DNA of 64,000 nt from Crassaminicella profunda (GTDB lineage: Bacteria > Bacillota > Clostridia > Peptostreptococcales > Thermotaleaceae), in NCBI RefSeq assembly GCF_019884785.1, contig NZ_CP082326.1, positions 1,729,355 to 1,793,354 on the forward strand. Reading direction: 5' to 3'. Below the pieces are notes generated by a model, which saw nothing but the letters and a program-made list of their open reading frames with translations, was not told the DNA's origin and made no database searches. This document shows, one piece after another, positions 55,367-63,963 of the stretch (within the stretch, counting starts at the first letter, position 1; each line of letters begins with the position of its first letter). The position numbers were made by a program, and so were the translations under genes.

Positions 55367-56047
55367 ATGGAAAAAACTATACTAATTGTTGAAGATGAGA
55401 GTAAAATTCGTGAATTTATTAGTCTATATCTAAGAAAAGAAGGATATAAAGTTATGGAAGCTTATAATGGTGAAGTAGCCTTAAAAAAGTTTAGTGAAAA
55501 TAAAATTGATTTGATAGTACTTGATGTGATGATGCCTAAATTAAATGGTTTTGAGGTTTGTAAAAAAATCAGAGAAAATTCAAAAGTACCCATTATCATA
55601 CTAACGGCCATAGAAGATGAAAGGGAGCATGTAAAAGGATATGAACTTGGTGCCGATGATTATGTAACGAAGCCTTTTAAGATAAAAATTCTAATAGCAA
55701 AAATTAAAAGAATACTTGAAAGAATGAAAGAAGAAATAAATAAAAAAGTTTTTATATATGAGAAACTTAAAATAGACGTGGATGGTAAAGAGGTTTTTAT
55801 AAATGAAAAGAAGATTAAACTTGCTCCGAGAGAATTTGGATTACTTGAATACCTTGTAAGGAATAAAGGAATTGCACTAACGAGAAATCAAATTCTAGAA
55901 AATGTATGGGGATATGATTTCGAGGGAGAAACTAGAGTTGTTGATAATCATATTAAAAAAGTAAGAAGCAAATTGGGAAATTATTCTGTATTTATTGAAA
56001 CGGTAATATCTGTTGGTTATAAATTTGAGGTATACAAATATGCTTAA
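55367..56047 (+). CDS. OmpR/PhoB-family response regulator
   Basis: The 226-residue regulator has a receiver domain with acidic pocket E-D-E, phospho-acceptor Asp in L-D-V-M-M-P, the conserved Thr in I-L-T-A and Lys in V-T-K-P-F-K. A C-terminal winged-helix DNA-binding domain ends with V-D-N-H-I-K-K-V-R-S-K-L and V-G-Y-K-F. RBS is AGGTGGTGAT. It overlaps the histidine kinase gene by 8 bases. Likely targets are neighbouring envelope genes, but no binding sites are evident. Confidence 0.94.
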   Translation: MEKTILIVEDESKIREFISLYLRKEGYKVMEAYNGEVALKKFSENKIDLIVLDVMMPKLNGFEVCKKIRENSKVPIIILTAIEDEREHVKGYELGADDYVTKPFKIKILIAKIKRILERMKEEINKKVFIYEKLKIDVDGKEVFINEKKIKLAPREFGLLEYLVRNKGIALTRNQILENVWGYDFEGETRVVDNHIKKVRSKLGNYSVFIETVISVGYKFEVYKYA

Positions 56048-57836
56048 TAGTATTGTGAAAAAAATATTTTCAACTATAGTAGGTATATTTGTTTTGGTTA
56101 TGCTTATTCAACTTGTTCTTCAAAATTTTTTCCTAGAAGATATATATACAAACATGAAAATTTCTAAAATTGAAAAGAACTTCAATCAGCTTTGTGAAGA
56201 GTATAATAGTCAGAAATGGACGAATTTACAGTTAAATGAGAAAACAGTTGATTATCAAAATGAAAATGGAGCGTCTATCCTTATTTTTAATGAAAATAAG
56301 GATATCTTAAATGATTCTTTTTTAGAAGCGTTTAATTATATCACTATAAGAGATGGTGAAGAGAAAGAACTTAAAATTATGATAGACTTTATGATTGATG
56401 AAGAAGGAAATTTTAGAAATTCTGACAATAAAATAAATGATGGTGAAAAAATTAAAGTTCTAGGGATGCGTATGAAAGGTACAAATTTTATAGAACCTTT
56501 AGAAATAAAACAAACGAATGCTTCCTTTGTTAGTGATGAAGGATATGGGACTTGGGATGAATTATATAAAAAAAATCCTTATGACCTTGTTGCAATAAGG
56601 GGTGAAGTGATAGCTAAGAACCTTGTTGTTAGAGACCAAGGGATTTTAAGTTATCAGCAAGAAAAATTATTTAACGAAGTAAAAAGCTATTGGATTGAGA
56701 AGAGTAAAAATCCTCAAGAGGTTAAGGAAATCTTAAAAAAAGGCAGATATGAGTTTGTTGAGGAATATTCAGGTTTGCTGATTGTTGTATTAGTAAAAAA
56801 AGTAGAAGAGGTAGATGATATTCCAACTTATGTATTTTCATTATTTACCCTTGAAAATATACATGATGCATTTCAACTATTAAATGGATATTATTACTAT
56901 ATTTTTGCATTTCAATTAGGATTAGTTTTAGTGCTTGTATATTTTTATTCTAAATGGATTACAAAGCCATTAATAAAGCTTATTGATTCAGCTAAGAGTA
57001 TATCAGAGCTGGATTTTACAAAAAGGACAGATATAAGTACAAACGATGAATTGAGTATTTTATCGGATAGTTTGAATAATATTTCAAATAATTTATCAAC
57101 AACAATTGAAAAATTAGAATCATCAAATAATCAATTAGCTATTGAAGCCATCAAAAAAGCAGATAATGAAGAAAGGATGAGAAATTTATTAATGAGTCTA
57201 TCTCATGAATTTAAGACACCTCTTGGGATTATCTCTGGCTTTTTAGAGATTATAAGGGATGGTGTTTATGAAAAAGAACCAGAATATTATATAAATGTAA
57301 TTTCCGAGGAAATCGAAAAATTGAATGGACTTGTACTTGAGACGATTGAGTTATCTAAACTTGAAACAGGTAGTTATAAATTAAATTTAAGTGAATTTGA
57401 AATTAAGCCGTTTATTGAAGCTTTGATGAGTAAATTTGAAAAGCCATTGAAAGATAAAAATATGCCCTTTGAACTTAAGATAGAAGACAAAATTGTCATT
57501 GGAGATATAAGTAAGATTGAGCAAGTTATGATTAATCTTTTAAGTAATGGGATGAGGTATTCCCCTAATGGTGAAAGAATTGAGGTAACTTCAAAGTTCC
57601 ATAAAGATGATCTATATCTTCACATCAAAAATTATGGAGTTATAATTGATGATGATTTAGACAAAATTTGGGATAGGTTTTATAGAACAGAAAAATCAAG
57701 AAATAGAAGATTAGGAGGAAGTGGGCTAGGACTTACAATAGTGAAAAATATCCTAGAGTTACATGATTCTGATTATGGTGTTAAGAATATAGACAATGGT
57801 GTAGAATTTTATTTTTCGTTAAAACTGAAAAATTGA
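56040..57836 (+). CDS. Membrane sensor histidine kinase
   Basis: The 598-residue partner kinase has TM1 near residues 8-28, a long extracytoplasmic sensor region (~250 residues) and TM2 around 290-305. A HAMP domain (W-I-T-K-P-L-I-K-L-I) follows, then the H-box S-L-S-H-E-F-K-T-P-L-G. The ATPase has the N-box Q-V-M-I-N-L-L-S-N-G and G-G-S-G-L-G-L-T-I-V. ATG at 56040 lies inside the response-regulator stop region, so translation is coupled. The signal is unknown. Confidence 0.93.
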   Translation: MLNSIVKKIFSTIVGIFVLVMLIQLVLQNFFLEDIYTNMKISKIEKNFNQLCEEYNSQKWTNLQLNEKTVDYQNENGASILIFNENKDILNDSFLEAFNYITIRDGEEKELKIMIDFMIDEEGNFRNSDNKINDGEKIKVLGMRMKGTNFIEPLEIKQTNASFVSDEGYGTWDELYKKNPYDLVAIRGEVIAKNLVVRDQGILSYQQEKLFNEVKSYWIEKSKNPQEVKEILKKGRYEFVEEYSGLLIVVLVKKVEEVDDIPTYVFSLFTLENIHDAFQLLNGYYYYIFAFQLGLVLVLVYFYSKWITKPLIKLIDSAKSISELDFTKRTDISTNDELSILSDSLNNISNNLSTTIEKLESSNNQLAIEAIKKADNEERMRNLLMSLSHEFKTPLGIISGFLEIIRDGVYEKEPEYYINVISEEIEKLNGLVLETIELSKLETGSYKLNLSEFEIKPFIEALMSKFEKPLKDKNMPFELKIEDKIVIGDISKIEQVMINLLSNGMRYSPNGERIEVTSKFHKDDLYLHIKNYGVIIDDDLDKIWDRFYRTEKSRNRRLGGSGLGLTIVKNILELHDSDYGVKNIDNGVEFYFSLKLKN

Positions 57837-57869
57837 AGGAGAAAATAATTCTATTCAAATGAATTTTAT

Positions 57870-57912
57870 ACAAACCCAGGATTAATGTTTATTGATCGTG
57901 GGTTTTGTATTT
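57870..57912 (+). terminator. Rho-independent terminator of the two-component operon
   Basis: ACAAACCCA at 57870-57878 pairs with TGGGTTTTGT at 57899-57908. An inner paired section lies within the loop and a T-rich tail follows. Confidence 0.75.
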
Positions 57913-58050
57913 ATGCTGAAAGGTTTTAAAATTAAAAAGCTATAAATTTTGAAATGGATACACGATGGATACATGATTGAGTTAAGCTATTGTTGTAAAG
58001 AAGTAGGACCGGTATGAAATTATAGGAAATTCAAAAAAGGAGTGGAGCGT

Positions 58051-59319
58051 ATGAGAAAGTTTATTGTATGTATAGTGTGTTTGATAATTTTAACAGGTTG
58101 CTTTGTGTTTGCTCAAAAAGATGAAGAACATGCAAAATTTGAAGATGTTAAAGAAGTTATCAAAGAAGAAGTAATGAATCCAAATTATAAGCAATATATA
58201 AGTGAAGAAGATATTATTAGAGATCCTTCAAAATTAGGAAAGGTTTACAAAAAATATTATTCAAAATATATTCAATATATAGCACCCAATGGAAAGCCTA
58301 TTACGATTGTAGCTCAAGATAAAGTGACAGATGAACAATTATTAAAAGCATATAATCAATTAAGCTTTTATCTAGAAGATTTTGGAGCATATAAAAAAGG
58401 TGAAGTGGCAAATAAAATAGCTGATAATAAAGCTGTTTTAGTGATGCCAAATGGAGCTGATGGAGAGTCTGATATTCCAGAGGAAGCACTAAAAGGACAA
58501 TCTTTATATCAAATGGAAACCCCTACCGTAGGGAGCAAATGGTATATAGAAAATGATTATAATCACAGAGATGCAGCATATGAAGAAATACTTCATATGG
58601 TTCATGATTATGGTATTGGAATAAAGAGTAATCCAGGAGCACTTCCTGATTTACAAAAGAAAATTTATAAAGCCATGAGAAATTCACTTCCTAAAAACAA
58701 AAGGGATTGGGGTAAAAAAGGATTGTGGGGACTTGGCTCAAAGGATTGGTTAGTAGAGCTTGAACAAGAAGGAAGTCTTGAACAAGAGTATTTAGCATCT
58801 GTAGTAGATTCTTATTATGGACTGTGGGCACCTTATACAGAAAATAAAGGTGGCATGTGGGGAATCTATACTTCAAAGACGAGAGAAGACATTAAGAAAA
58901 ATGATCCTATGGGATATAAAATTGTTAGTAAATTTTTACCAAGCGCTATTACCTATATGGCTAGGATTGATTCAGCCTTTAGTGGTACTTTTAAGATGTA
59001 TTATGATGAAAAAGAACCTTATACACATAAATCAAAATATCTAAAAAATGCAAGACTGTTAGGAAATAAAAATACAGGATTAATGGGAAATTCACTAGAT
59101 AATATTTTAATTGGAAATAGTGGAAATAATCATATTGATGGAAGAGAAGGGATGGATATTGTCCAATTTATAGGTAAATCAGATGATTATAAAATTGAAG
59201 TGAAGGATAACAATATTGTTATTGAAGATCAATTGAATCGTGATGGAAAAGATATATTAAATAATATTGAAATATTAAGGTTTATAGATCAAGATATTAA
59301 GGTTAGTGATTTAAATTAA
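58051..59319 (+). CDS. Lipoprotein with C-terminal RTX-like repeats
   Basis: The 422-residue protein has a type II signal with lipobox L-T-G-C at about residues 14-17. The large middle domain is rich in Tyr/Trp/Asp with A-Y-E-E-I-L-H-M-V-H-D; two His around hydrophobics may bind metal, but no HExxH is present. Near the C-terminus short glycine/asparagine repeats (N-S-L-D-N-I-L-I-G-N-S-G-N-N-H-I-D-G-R-E-G) look like RTX calcium-binding nonapeptides. A beta segment follows. RTX-like repeats on a Gram-positive lipoprotein are uncommon. It lies behind the two-component system, which may control it. ATG at 58051 follows GTGGAGCG. Confidence 0.75.
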   Translation: MRKFIVCIVCLIILTGCFVFAQKDEEHAKFEDVKEVIKEEVMNPNYKQYISEEDIIRDPSKLGKVYKKYYSKYIQYIAPNGKPITIVAQDKVTDEQLLKAYNQLSFYLEDFGAYKKGEVANKIADNKAVLVMPNGADGESDIPEEALKGQSLYQMETPTVGSKWYIENDYNHRDAAYEEILHMVHDYGIGIKSNPGALPDLQKKIYKAMRNSLPKNKRDWGKKGLWGLGSKDWLVELEQEGSLEQEYLASVVDSYYGLWAPYTENKGGMWGIYTSKTREDIKKNDPMGYKIVSKFLPSAITYMARIDSAFSGTFKMYYDEKEPYTHKSKYLKNARLLGNKNTGLMGNSLDNILIGNSGNNHIDGREGMDIVQFIGKSDDYKIEVKDNNIVIEDQLNRDGKDILNNIEILRFIDQDIKVSDLN

Positions 59320-59381
59320 AGAAAAAAAATAGCGATACTTCATATCTGAAAGCATATTACTATGCATCAAATAAAAAATAA

Positions 59382-59425
59382 AAAACATAGTTAAGGAGTA
59401 CCAATTACTTAACTGTGTTTTTATT
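59382..59425 (+). terminator. Rho-independent terminator
   Basis: AAAACATAGTTAAG at 59382-59395 pairs with CTTAACTGTGTTTT at 59408-59421 (one G-T wobble) and is followed by T residues. It ends the RTX-like lipoprotein gene. Confidence 0.9.
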
Positions 59426-59446
59426 ACATTACTGTTAAAATTAATA

Positions 59447-59498
59447 TTGACAATTTATGATTACAAGTGTAATATTAAATTGAGATTACACTTGTAAT
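59447..59498 (+). promoter_or_regulatory. blaI promoter with two BlaI-type operators
   Basis: TTGACA (59447-59452), a 17-base spacer and TATA-like TAATAT (59470-59475) form a strong promoter. Two 14-base dyads, ATTACAAGTGTAAT (59460-59473) and ATTACACTTGTAAT (59485-59498), match the TACA...TGTA core of BlaI/MecI operators, centred 25 bp apart. The first covers the spacer and -10, the second the start region, an arrangement expected for autorepression. Confidence 0.88.
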
Positions 59499-59527
59499 TT
59501 TTTATATAATTTTTAGGAGGTGAGGCT

Positions 59528-59914
59528 ATGAATAAAACAGGACCATTACCCAAAATTTCTGATGCAGAATATGAAATTATGAAAATTATTTGGAAAAACA
59601 AAAAGATGACAGCCTATGAGGTGATTGAAAAGATTGATCCCAAATTTAATTGGAATGATAAAACAATTAAAACTATGCTGAATAGGCTTCTTAAAAAGCA
59701 TGTAATTGATTATGAAAAACAAGGTAAACATTATATTTATTATCCTATCATCAAAGAAGAAGAATATCGGGTAGTAGAAACTAAATCTTTCATCAAAAAA
59801 ATATTTAATGGTTCCTTAAATACACTAGTTGCGAGTTTCTTAAAAGAAGCAAAATTATCAAGTGAAGAAATAGATGAATTAAAAAAAATATTAGAAGAGA
59901 AAGAGGAAGAATAG
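59528..59914 (+). CDS. blaI: BlaI/MecI/CopY-family repressor
   Basis: The 128-residue winged-helix repressor shows I-S-D-A-E-Y-E-I-M-K-I-I-W at the start and the recognition region W-N-D-K-T-I-K-T-M-L-N-R-L. A C-terminal dimer helix with S-E-E-I-D-E-L-K-K-I-L follows. Known members are cleaved by the membrane protease BlaR1/MecR1 on signal. RBS is TAGGAGG. It lies two bases before the M56 gene and downstream of two operators it probably binds. Confidence 0.92.
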   Translation: MNKTGPLPKISDAEYEIMKIIWKNKKMTAYEVIEKIDPKFNWNDKTIKTMLNRLLKKHVIDYEKQGKHYIYYPIIKEEEYRVVETKSFIKKIFNGSLNTLVASFLKEAKLSSEEIDELKKILEEKEEE

Positions 59915-59916
59915 AT

Positions 59917-61398
59917 ATGAATCCTTTTATAGGAATATTGAATAATTTAATCAATATGGTTATAAAGACTTCTTTAAGAGCAAGTGTATTAATAGTACTT
60001 ATATTCATCGTTAAATTTGTATTAAGGCAAAAAATTAATGCTAAATTTCAGTATGGAATATGGTATTTGTTACTGATATCTCTAATGATTCCACAGATGC
60101 CAGAGAGTCATTTGAGTATATATAATATCCCTAAATACTTTCAGCAAAATGAAACAATCATTCAAAGTAGTTTAGTAACAGAAGATAATGTAACACAAGA
60201 GAACATTTTTTTAACAAATTTGATACCACCAAAGGTTATAAAAAAATCCAGTTTAACCCATAAAGAAAATCAGCTAAGTTCGATTTTTTATATATGGATA
60301 AGTGGGGTTTTAATAATAGGATTATATATTTTATACAAAAATTTATCTTTATATAAATTAATACAGAAAGGAGATGAAATCGTAGATGAAACCAAATTAA
60401 ATGGTTTAAGAAAATGTAAAGATAGAATGAACATAAAAAAAGAAGTGAAAATGTTAAAGACAGAAGCCTTCAATGTACCTGTATTATTTGGTGTGATTCA
60501 TCCCAAAATCATTTTTCCAAGAGAAATGATTTATGATTTTGATGATAAACAATTAGAATATATCATGCTCCATGAACTTTCTCATTTAAAACGTAAAGAT
60601 TTATTCATCAATTGGATTATTTTAGTTTTTCAATTGATACATTGGTTCAATCCCCTTATTTGGATTGGTTTTTATGAAATGAAAAATGACGTGGAATTAG
60701 CATGTGATGCATTAGTACTAAATCATTTGAATAAAAAAGAGCATGTTGCTTATGGGAAAGTCATTCTTGATCTATTAGAATACTTATCAAAGCCTAAATT
60801 TATTCATGTAACTGCAAATTTGTTAGAAAATAAGAGAGAAGTAAAAAGGAGGATTATTATGATTAAGAAATTTAATAAAAATAGCTATAAGATAACGATT
60901 TTAGGATTGATTATAATAGCTTTAGTAGGATGTAGTGCTATATCTTCACCAATATCAAACAATAATGAAAAAGCAGATACTAAAATAGAAGAGAAAGGAA
61001 AGAATACATCGGAAGCAGAGGATATCGATACATCTCTTCCACCCAAAGAATTAATAGAAAATAATATAGAAGGAACGGATGTTACAGTAGCTTTAGAAGT
61101 TATAGCTGCAAATCAACTAGAAAAAGATGCTAAAGATGATCTTTATGTAACTTATAAAATAAAAGCAAAATTAATCAATGTATATAAAGGAGAATACGAA
61201 GTAGATGATGAAATTGAATTTTATAAAACCATAGAGGATGATAAAGATTATGAAAAAACGAATCCATTCATAAATAAAAAATTAATCGTCAGCTTTGTAT
61301 ATTCAGAAGATAAACAACTACAGATTCCAGATGTAGCTTATGATTTCATTTATTCTGAAGAATTAAATACTTTATTTGAAAGTGTTGCTAAAAAATAG
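59917..61398 (+). CDS. blaR1: BlaR1-like M56 membrane metallopeptidase with lipobox-like junction
   Basis: The 493-residue protein has about four transmembrane helices and the zinc motif M-L-H-E-L-S-H-L-K-R-K-D (HExxH) near residue 222. The third ligand region is V-E-L-A-C-D. After another membrane segment ending A-L-V-G-C-S there is a ~150-residue extracytoplasmic domain. That domain lacks the S-x-x-K/S-x-N/K-T-G motifs of a penicillin sensor, so the ligand is probably not a beta-lactam. It starts two bases after blaI. The signal would trigger cleavage of BlaI. Confidence 0.9.
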   Translation: MNPFIGILNNLINMVIKTSLRASVLIVLIFIVKFVLRQKINAKFQYGIWYLLLISLMIPQMPESHLSIYNIPKYFQQNETIIQSSLVTEDNVTQENIFLTNLIPPKVIKKSSLTHKENQLSSIFYIWISGVLIIGLYILYKNLSLYKLIQKGDEIVDETKLNGLRKCKDRMNIKKEVKMLKTEAFNVPVLFGVIHPKIIFPREMIYDFDDKQLEYIMLHELSHLKRKDLFINWIILVFQLIHWFNPLIWIGFYEMKNDVELACDALVLNHLNKKEHVAYGKVILDLLEYLSKPKFIHVTANLLENKREVKRRIIMIKKFNKNSYKITILGLIIIALVGCSAISSPISNNNEKADTKIEEKGKNTSEAEDIDTSLPPKELIENNIEGTDVTVALEVIAANQLEKDAKDDLYVTYKIKAKLINVYKGEYEVDDEIEFYKTIEDDKDYEKTNPFINKKLIVSFVYSEDKQLQIPDVAYDFIYSEELNTLFESVAKK

Positions 61399-61414
61399 GG
61401 TAAAATTTAGAGAG

Positions 61415-61462
61415 CAATTCAAGTCAATAATTTAATAAATAATAAATTATTGACTTGAATTG
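61415..61462 (+). repeat. 20-bp perfect inverted repeat before the DUF4846 gene
   Basis: The 61415-61434 arm (CAATTCAAGTCAATAATTTA) pairs completely with 61443-61462 around an 8-base loop. There is no T tract after it, and the ribosome site AAAGGTG of the next gene begins only two bases later. It may control translation or act as an RNA end-stabilising hairpin rather than a standard terminator. Confidence 0.8.
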
Positions 61463-61475
61463 AAAGGTGAAAAAA

Positions 61476-62357
61476 ATGAGAAAAGTATTGATTTTAGTTA
61501 TACTTGTAGGATTGCTTTTAGGCTGTGTAAATACAGAAAAGAAAAACAACGAAGTACCAGACCTAAAGGGGAATATAAACACAGAAACCAATCGATCTAT
61601 AATCAATGAAAAAGGATTAACTATTTATGATAGGATCAATGTACCTAAGGGATGTACTCGAACAAAGGTAGAAGAAAATTCATTTGCAGATTATTTACGC
61701 AAATTACCGCTAAAAGAGCATAATGCAAAAGTTTCATATTACAATGGCAAAATAAAAGAAAACTTTGGCGTATATGAAGCAGTTGTTGATATGGACATAG
61801 GAACAAGAAATCTACAGCAATGTGCAGATGCCATTATGAGGCTAAGAGGAGAATATCTATTTCAAAAAAAGGATTTTGAAAAAATTCATTTCAATTTAAC
61901 CAATGGATTTAGGGTAGATTATGATAAATGGATACAAGGGAATAGAGTAGTTGTAGATGGAAATAAAACCTATTGGAAAAAGAAAAGTCAAAAATCTAGT
62001 ACATATAAGAACTTTAGAAAGTATATGGACTTGATCTTTTCTTACGCAGGTACTTTATCTTTATCTAAAGAACTTCAAGCTATAAAATTAGAAGAGATGC
62101 AAATTGGAGATATATTTATTCAAGGTGGAAGTCCTGGGCATGCTGTTATCGTTGTAGATATGGCAGAAAATAAAGAAACAGGAGAAAAGTACTATCTATT
62201 AGCACAAAGTTATATGCCAGCTCAAGATATACAAATTCTTGTAAATCCAAATAATAGAGACATAAGCCCTTGGTATGTTTTGAATACTGACAAAGAAATA
62301 ATAAATACACCTGAATGGACTTTTACAAAAGATGATTTGAAACGATTTGATGATTAA
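61476..62357 (+). CDS. DUF4846-type lipoprotein
   Basis: The 293-residue protein has a lipoprotein signal (L-V-G-L-L-L-G-C, Cys about residue 17). Its domain matches DUF4846: R-L-R-G-E-Y-L near the middle, F-S-Y-A-G-T-L-S-L, Q-I-G-D-I-F-I-Q-G-G-S-P-G-H-A-V-I-V-V-D and L-L-A-Q-S-Y-M-P-A-Q. The S-P-G-H-A-V and Q-S-Y segments resemble an NlpC/P60-like or transglutaminase-like site, but Cys is not in the usual place. The function is not established. ATG at 61476 follows AAAGGTG. The gene sits directly behind blaI-blaR1, its likely controllers. Confidence 0.82.
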   Translation: MRKVLILVILVGLLLGCVNTEKKNNEVPDLKGNINTETNRSIINEKGLTIYDRINVPKGCTRTKVEENSFADYLRKLPLKEHNAKVSYYNGKIKENFGVYEAVVDMDIGTRNLQQCADAIMRLRGEYLFQKKDFEKIHFNLTNGFRVDYDKWIQGNRVVVDGNKTYWKKKSQKSSTYKNFRKYMDLIFSYAGTLSLSKELQAIKLEEMQIGDIFIQGGSPGHAVIVVDMAENKETGEKYYLLAQSYMPAQDIQILVNPNNRDISPWYVLNTDKEIINTPEWTFTKDDLKRFDD

Positions 62358-62543
62358 TATAGGGATCAGTATGAAAAATAAAAAAAAGAAGAGTCAATCT
62401 TTTTATCTGTAAAGACAAGATTGGTAAAGATGTAGTGATTGAAAGTATTCAAATTTTTTGTGAGATGGCTTAGTATTTTGAAAGGATGAAATGTGTAAAG
62501 TGATTGGGAAAGAGAATATTGCACCCTTAAAATAATAATTAAA

Positions 62544-62609
62544 TTGACATTCTTTTAAATAATAGTTAAAATTTAAACTGTTAGATTTATTATTATTCAA
62601 ATTTAAACT
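62544..62609 (+). promoter_or_regulatory. Promoter with paired direct repeats for the DUF2164 gene
   Basis: TTGACA (62544-62549), a 17-base spacer and TAAAAT (62567-62572) give a good housekeeping promoter. AAATTTAAACT occurs at 62569-62579 and again at 62599-62609, exactly 30 bp apart, the first overlapping the -10. The preceding stretch from 62358 holds no gene. Confidence 0.65.
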
Positions 62610-62639
62610 ATTATTAATAAAAAAAGAGGAGATCAAAAA

Positions 62640-62864
62640 ATGAATGAAATTAAACTTACTAAAGACCGATATGAAGATGCAGTAGAAGAAATAAGAAGAT
62701 ATTTTGAATGTGAAAGGGAAGAATCAATTGGAAATTTACAAGGGCAACTTATTTTGGACTTTATAATAGAAAAAATAGGTCCACATATTTACAACCAAGC
62801 AATTAGCGATATGCAAAAATATATGAATGATAAAGTTGATGATATGTATGCATATATGATTTAA
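62640..62864 (+). CDS. DUF2164 family protein
   Basis: The 74-residue soluble protein shows the DUF2164 pattern: I-R-R-Y-F-E-C-E-R-E-E-S-I-G-N-L-Q-G-Q-L-I-L-D-F then I-G-P-H-I-Y-N-Q-A-I-S-D. The function of the family is unknown. RBS is AGAGGAGAT. It has its own promoter with paired repeats and lies 93 bases before a MarR gene. Confidence 0.85.
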   Translation: MNEIKLTKDRYEDAVEEIRRYFECEREESIGNLQGQLILDFIIEKIGPHIYNQAISDMQKYMNDKVDDMYAYMI

Positions 62865-62957
62865 ATAATTTAATATAATGAACAAGTTAGATTAAATGGT
62901 ATAAGTATTTGGTAAGCAAAATGGATGTTTTAATTATTATTGAATTGAGGTTTTTTT

Positions 62958-63404
62958 ATGAAAAAGGAAACAAGTAAATTATTGAATCAACTTTTTTTTG
63001 AGTACATAACATTATATCATCAAAAAGTTGGTATAGTGTTTAACCATGATGATGATACAATGCCAAAGTGTAATAAAAATCAAAGAAAAGCACTATTCGT
63101 TATTAAGAAGCAAAAAAGAATCATTCAAACAGATTTAGGAAAGTGCTTGGATTTAAGTAAAGGTGCACTTACAATACTTTTAGATTCTTTAGAAAAATTT
63201 GATTTAGTAAAACGTGAAAATGATCTAAAAGATAGAAGAAAAACTTGGGTACAGCTTACTGAAAAAGGGGAACAGTATACTGATGCTAAGTTAAAGTTGT
63301 ACGAGCTAGGGATTGTAGAAATATTTAAAGAAATTGATGAAAAAGAGATTATAAAAGCTACTGAAAATCTTAAACAATTAATAGATCTTATGAATAAGTT
63401 ATAG
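62958..63404 (+). CDS. MarR-family transcriptional regulator
   Basis: The 148-residue regulator has the winged-helix core: I-I-Q-T-D-L-G-K-C-L-D-L-S-K-G-A-L-T-I-L-L-D (about 51-72), then the wing V-K-R-E-N-D-L-K-D-R-R-K-T-W-V-Q-L-T. Long N- and C-terminal helices for dimerisation are present. The R-x-x-D-x-R-R wing motif is intact. A Cys in the recognition region (C-L-D-L-S) could be redox-sensitive, but that is a guess. RBS is GAGG. Its target may be the direct repeats at 62569-62609. Confidence 0.9.
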   Translation: MKKETSKLLNQLFFEYITLYHQKVGIVFNHDDDTMPKCNKNQRKALFVIKKQKRIIQTDLGKCLDLSKGALTILLDSLEKFDLVKRENDLKDRRKTWVQLTEKGEQYTDAKLKLYELGIVEIFKEIDEKEIIKATENLKQLIDLMNKL

Positions 63405-63483
63405 GTGAATAATGATGACTTGGATAATTAAAAATTTGTGAAAAAAATAAGAACATCTATGAAATTTTAAGGAGAGCGTAAGC

Positions 63484-63963
63484 ATGAAAGAATTAGACAA
63501 CGCAATTGCATTAAGAAAAGAAGGAAAATTAAAAGAATCAAATGAAATTTTGATAAATCTTGCAAATGAATACCCAGATAATTCAATAATTAATTATCAG
63601 TGTGCTTGGAGTTTTGATGTTATGGGTTTGGAAAAGCAGGCAGTACCATATTATGAGAAAGCTATTTTAATGGGTTTAGCAGATAATGATTTGCAAGGTG
63701 CTTTTTTAGGATTGGGCAGTACGTACAGAACATTAGGAGAATATAAAAAATCAAAAGAAGTATTTGAAAAAGCATTAGCTAAATTTACAAATGATAAAGC
63801 TATGAAAGTTTTTTATGCTATGACATTATATAATTTAGGTGAACACGCTAAAGCAATGGAAATATTATTAACCAATTTAGCTAAAACATCCTCAGATGAA
63901 AATATCAAGCAGTATAAAAAAGCAATAGAATTCTATTCTGATAAGTTAGATAAAATATGGTAA
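63484..63963 (+). CDS. Tetratricopeptide repeat protein
   Basis: The 159-residue helical protein has three to four TPR units. Examples are A-C/W-S-F-D-V-M-G-L-E-K-Q-A-V-P-Y-Y-E-K-A, then L-G-S-T-Y-R-T-L-G-E-Y-K-K-S-K-E-V-F-E-K-A-L, and Y-A-M-T-L-Y-N-L-G-E-H-A-K-A-M-E-I-L. It has no signal peptide or enzymatic domain, so it is a likely protein-protein interaction module of unknown partner. RBS is AAGGAGAG. The gene is complete within the window; nothing recognisable follows in the last 37 bases. Confidence 0.88.
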   Translation: MKELDNAIALRKEGKLKESNEILINLANEYPDNSIINYQCAWSFDVMGLEKQAVPYYEKAILMGLADNDLQGAFLGLGSTYRTLGEYKKSKEVFEKALAKFTNDKAMKVFYAMTLYNLGEHAKAMEILLTNLAKTSSDENIKQYKKAIEFYSDKLDKIW

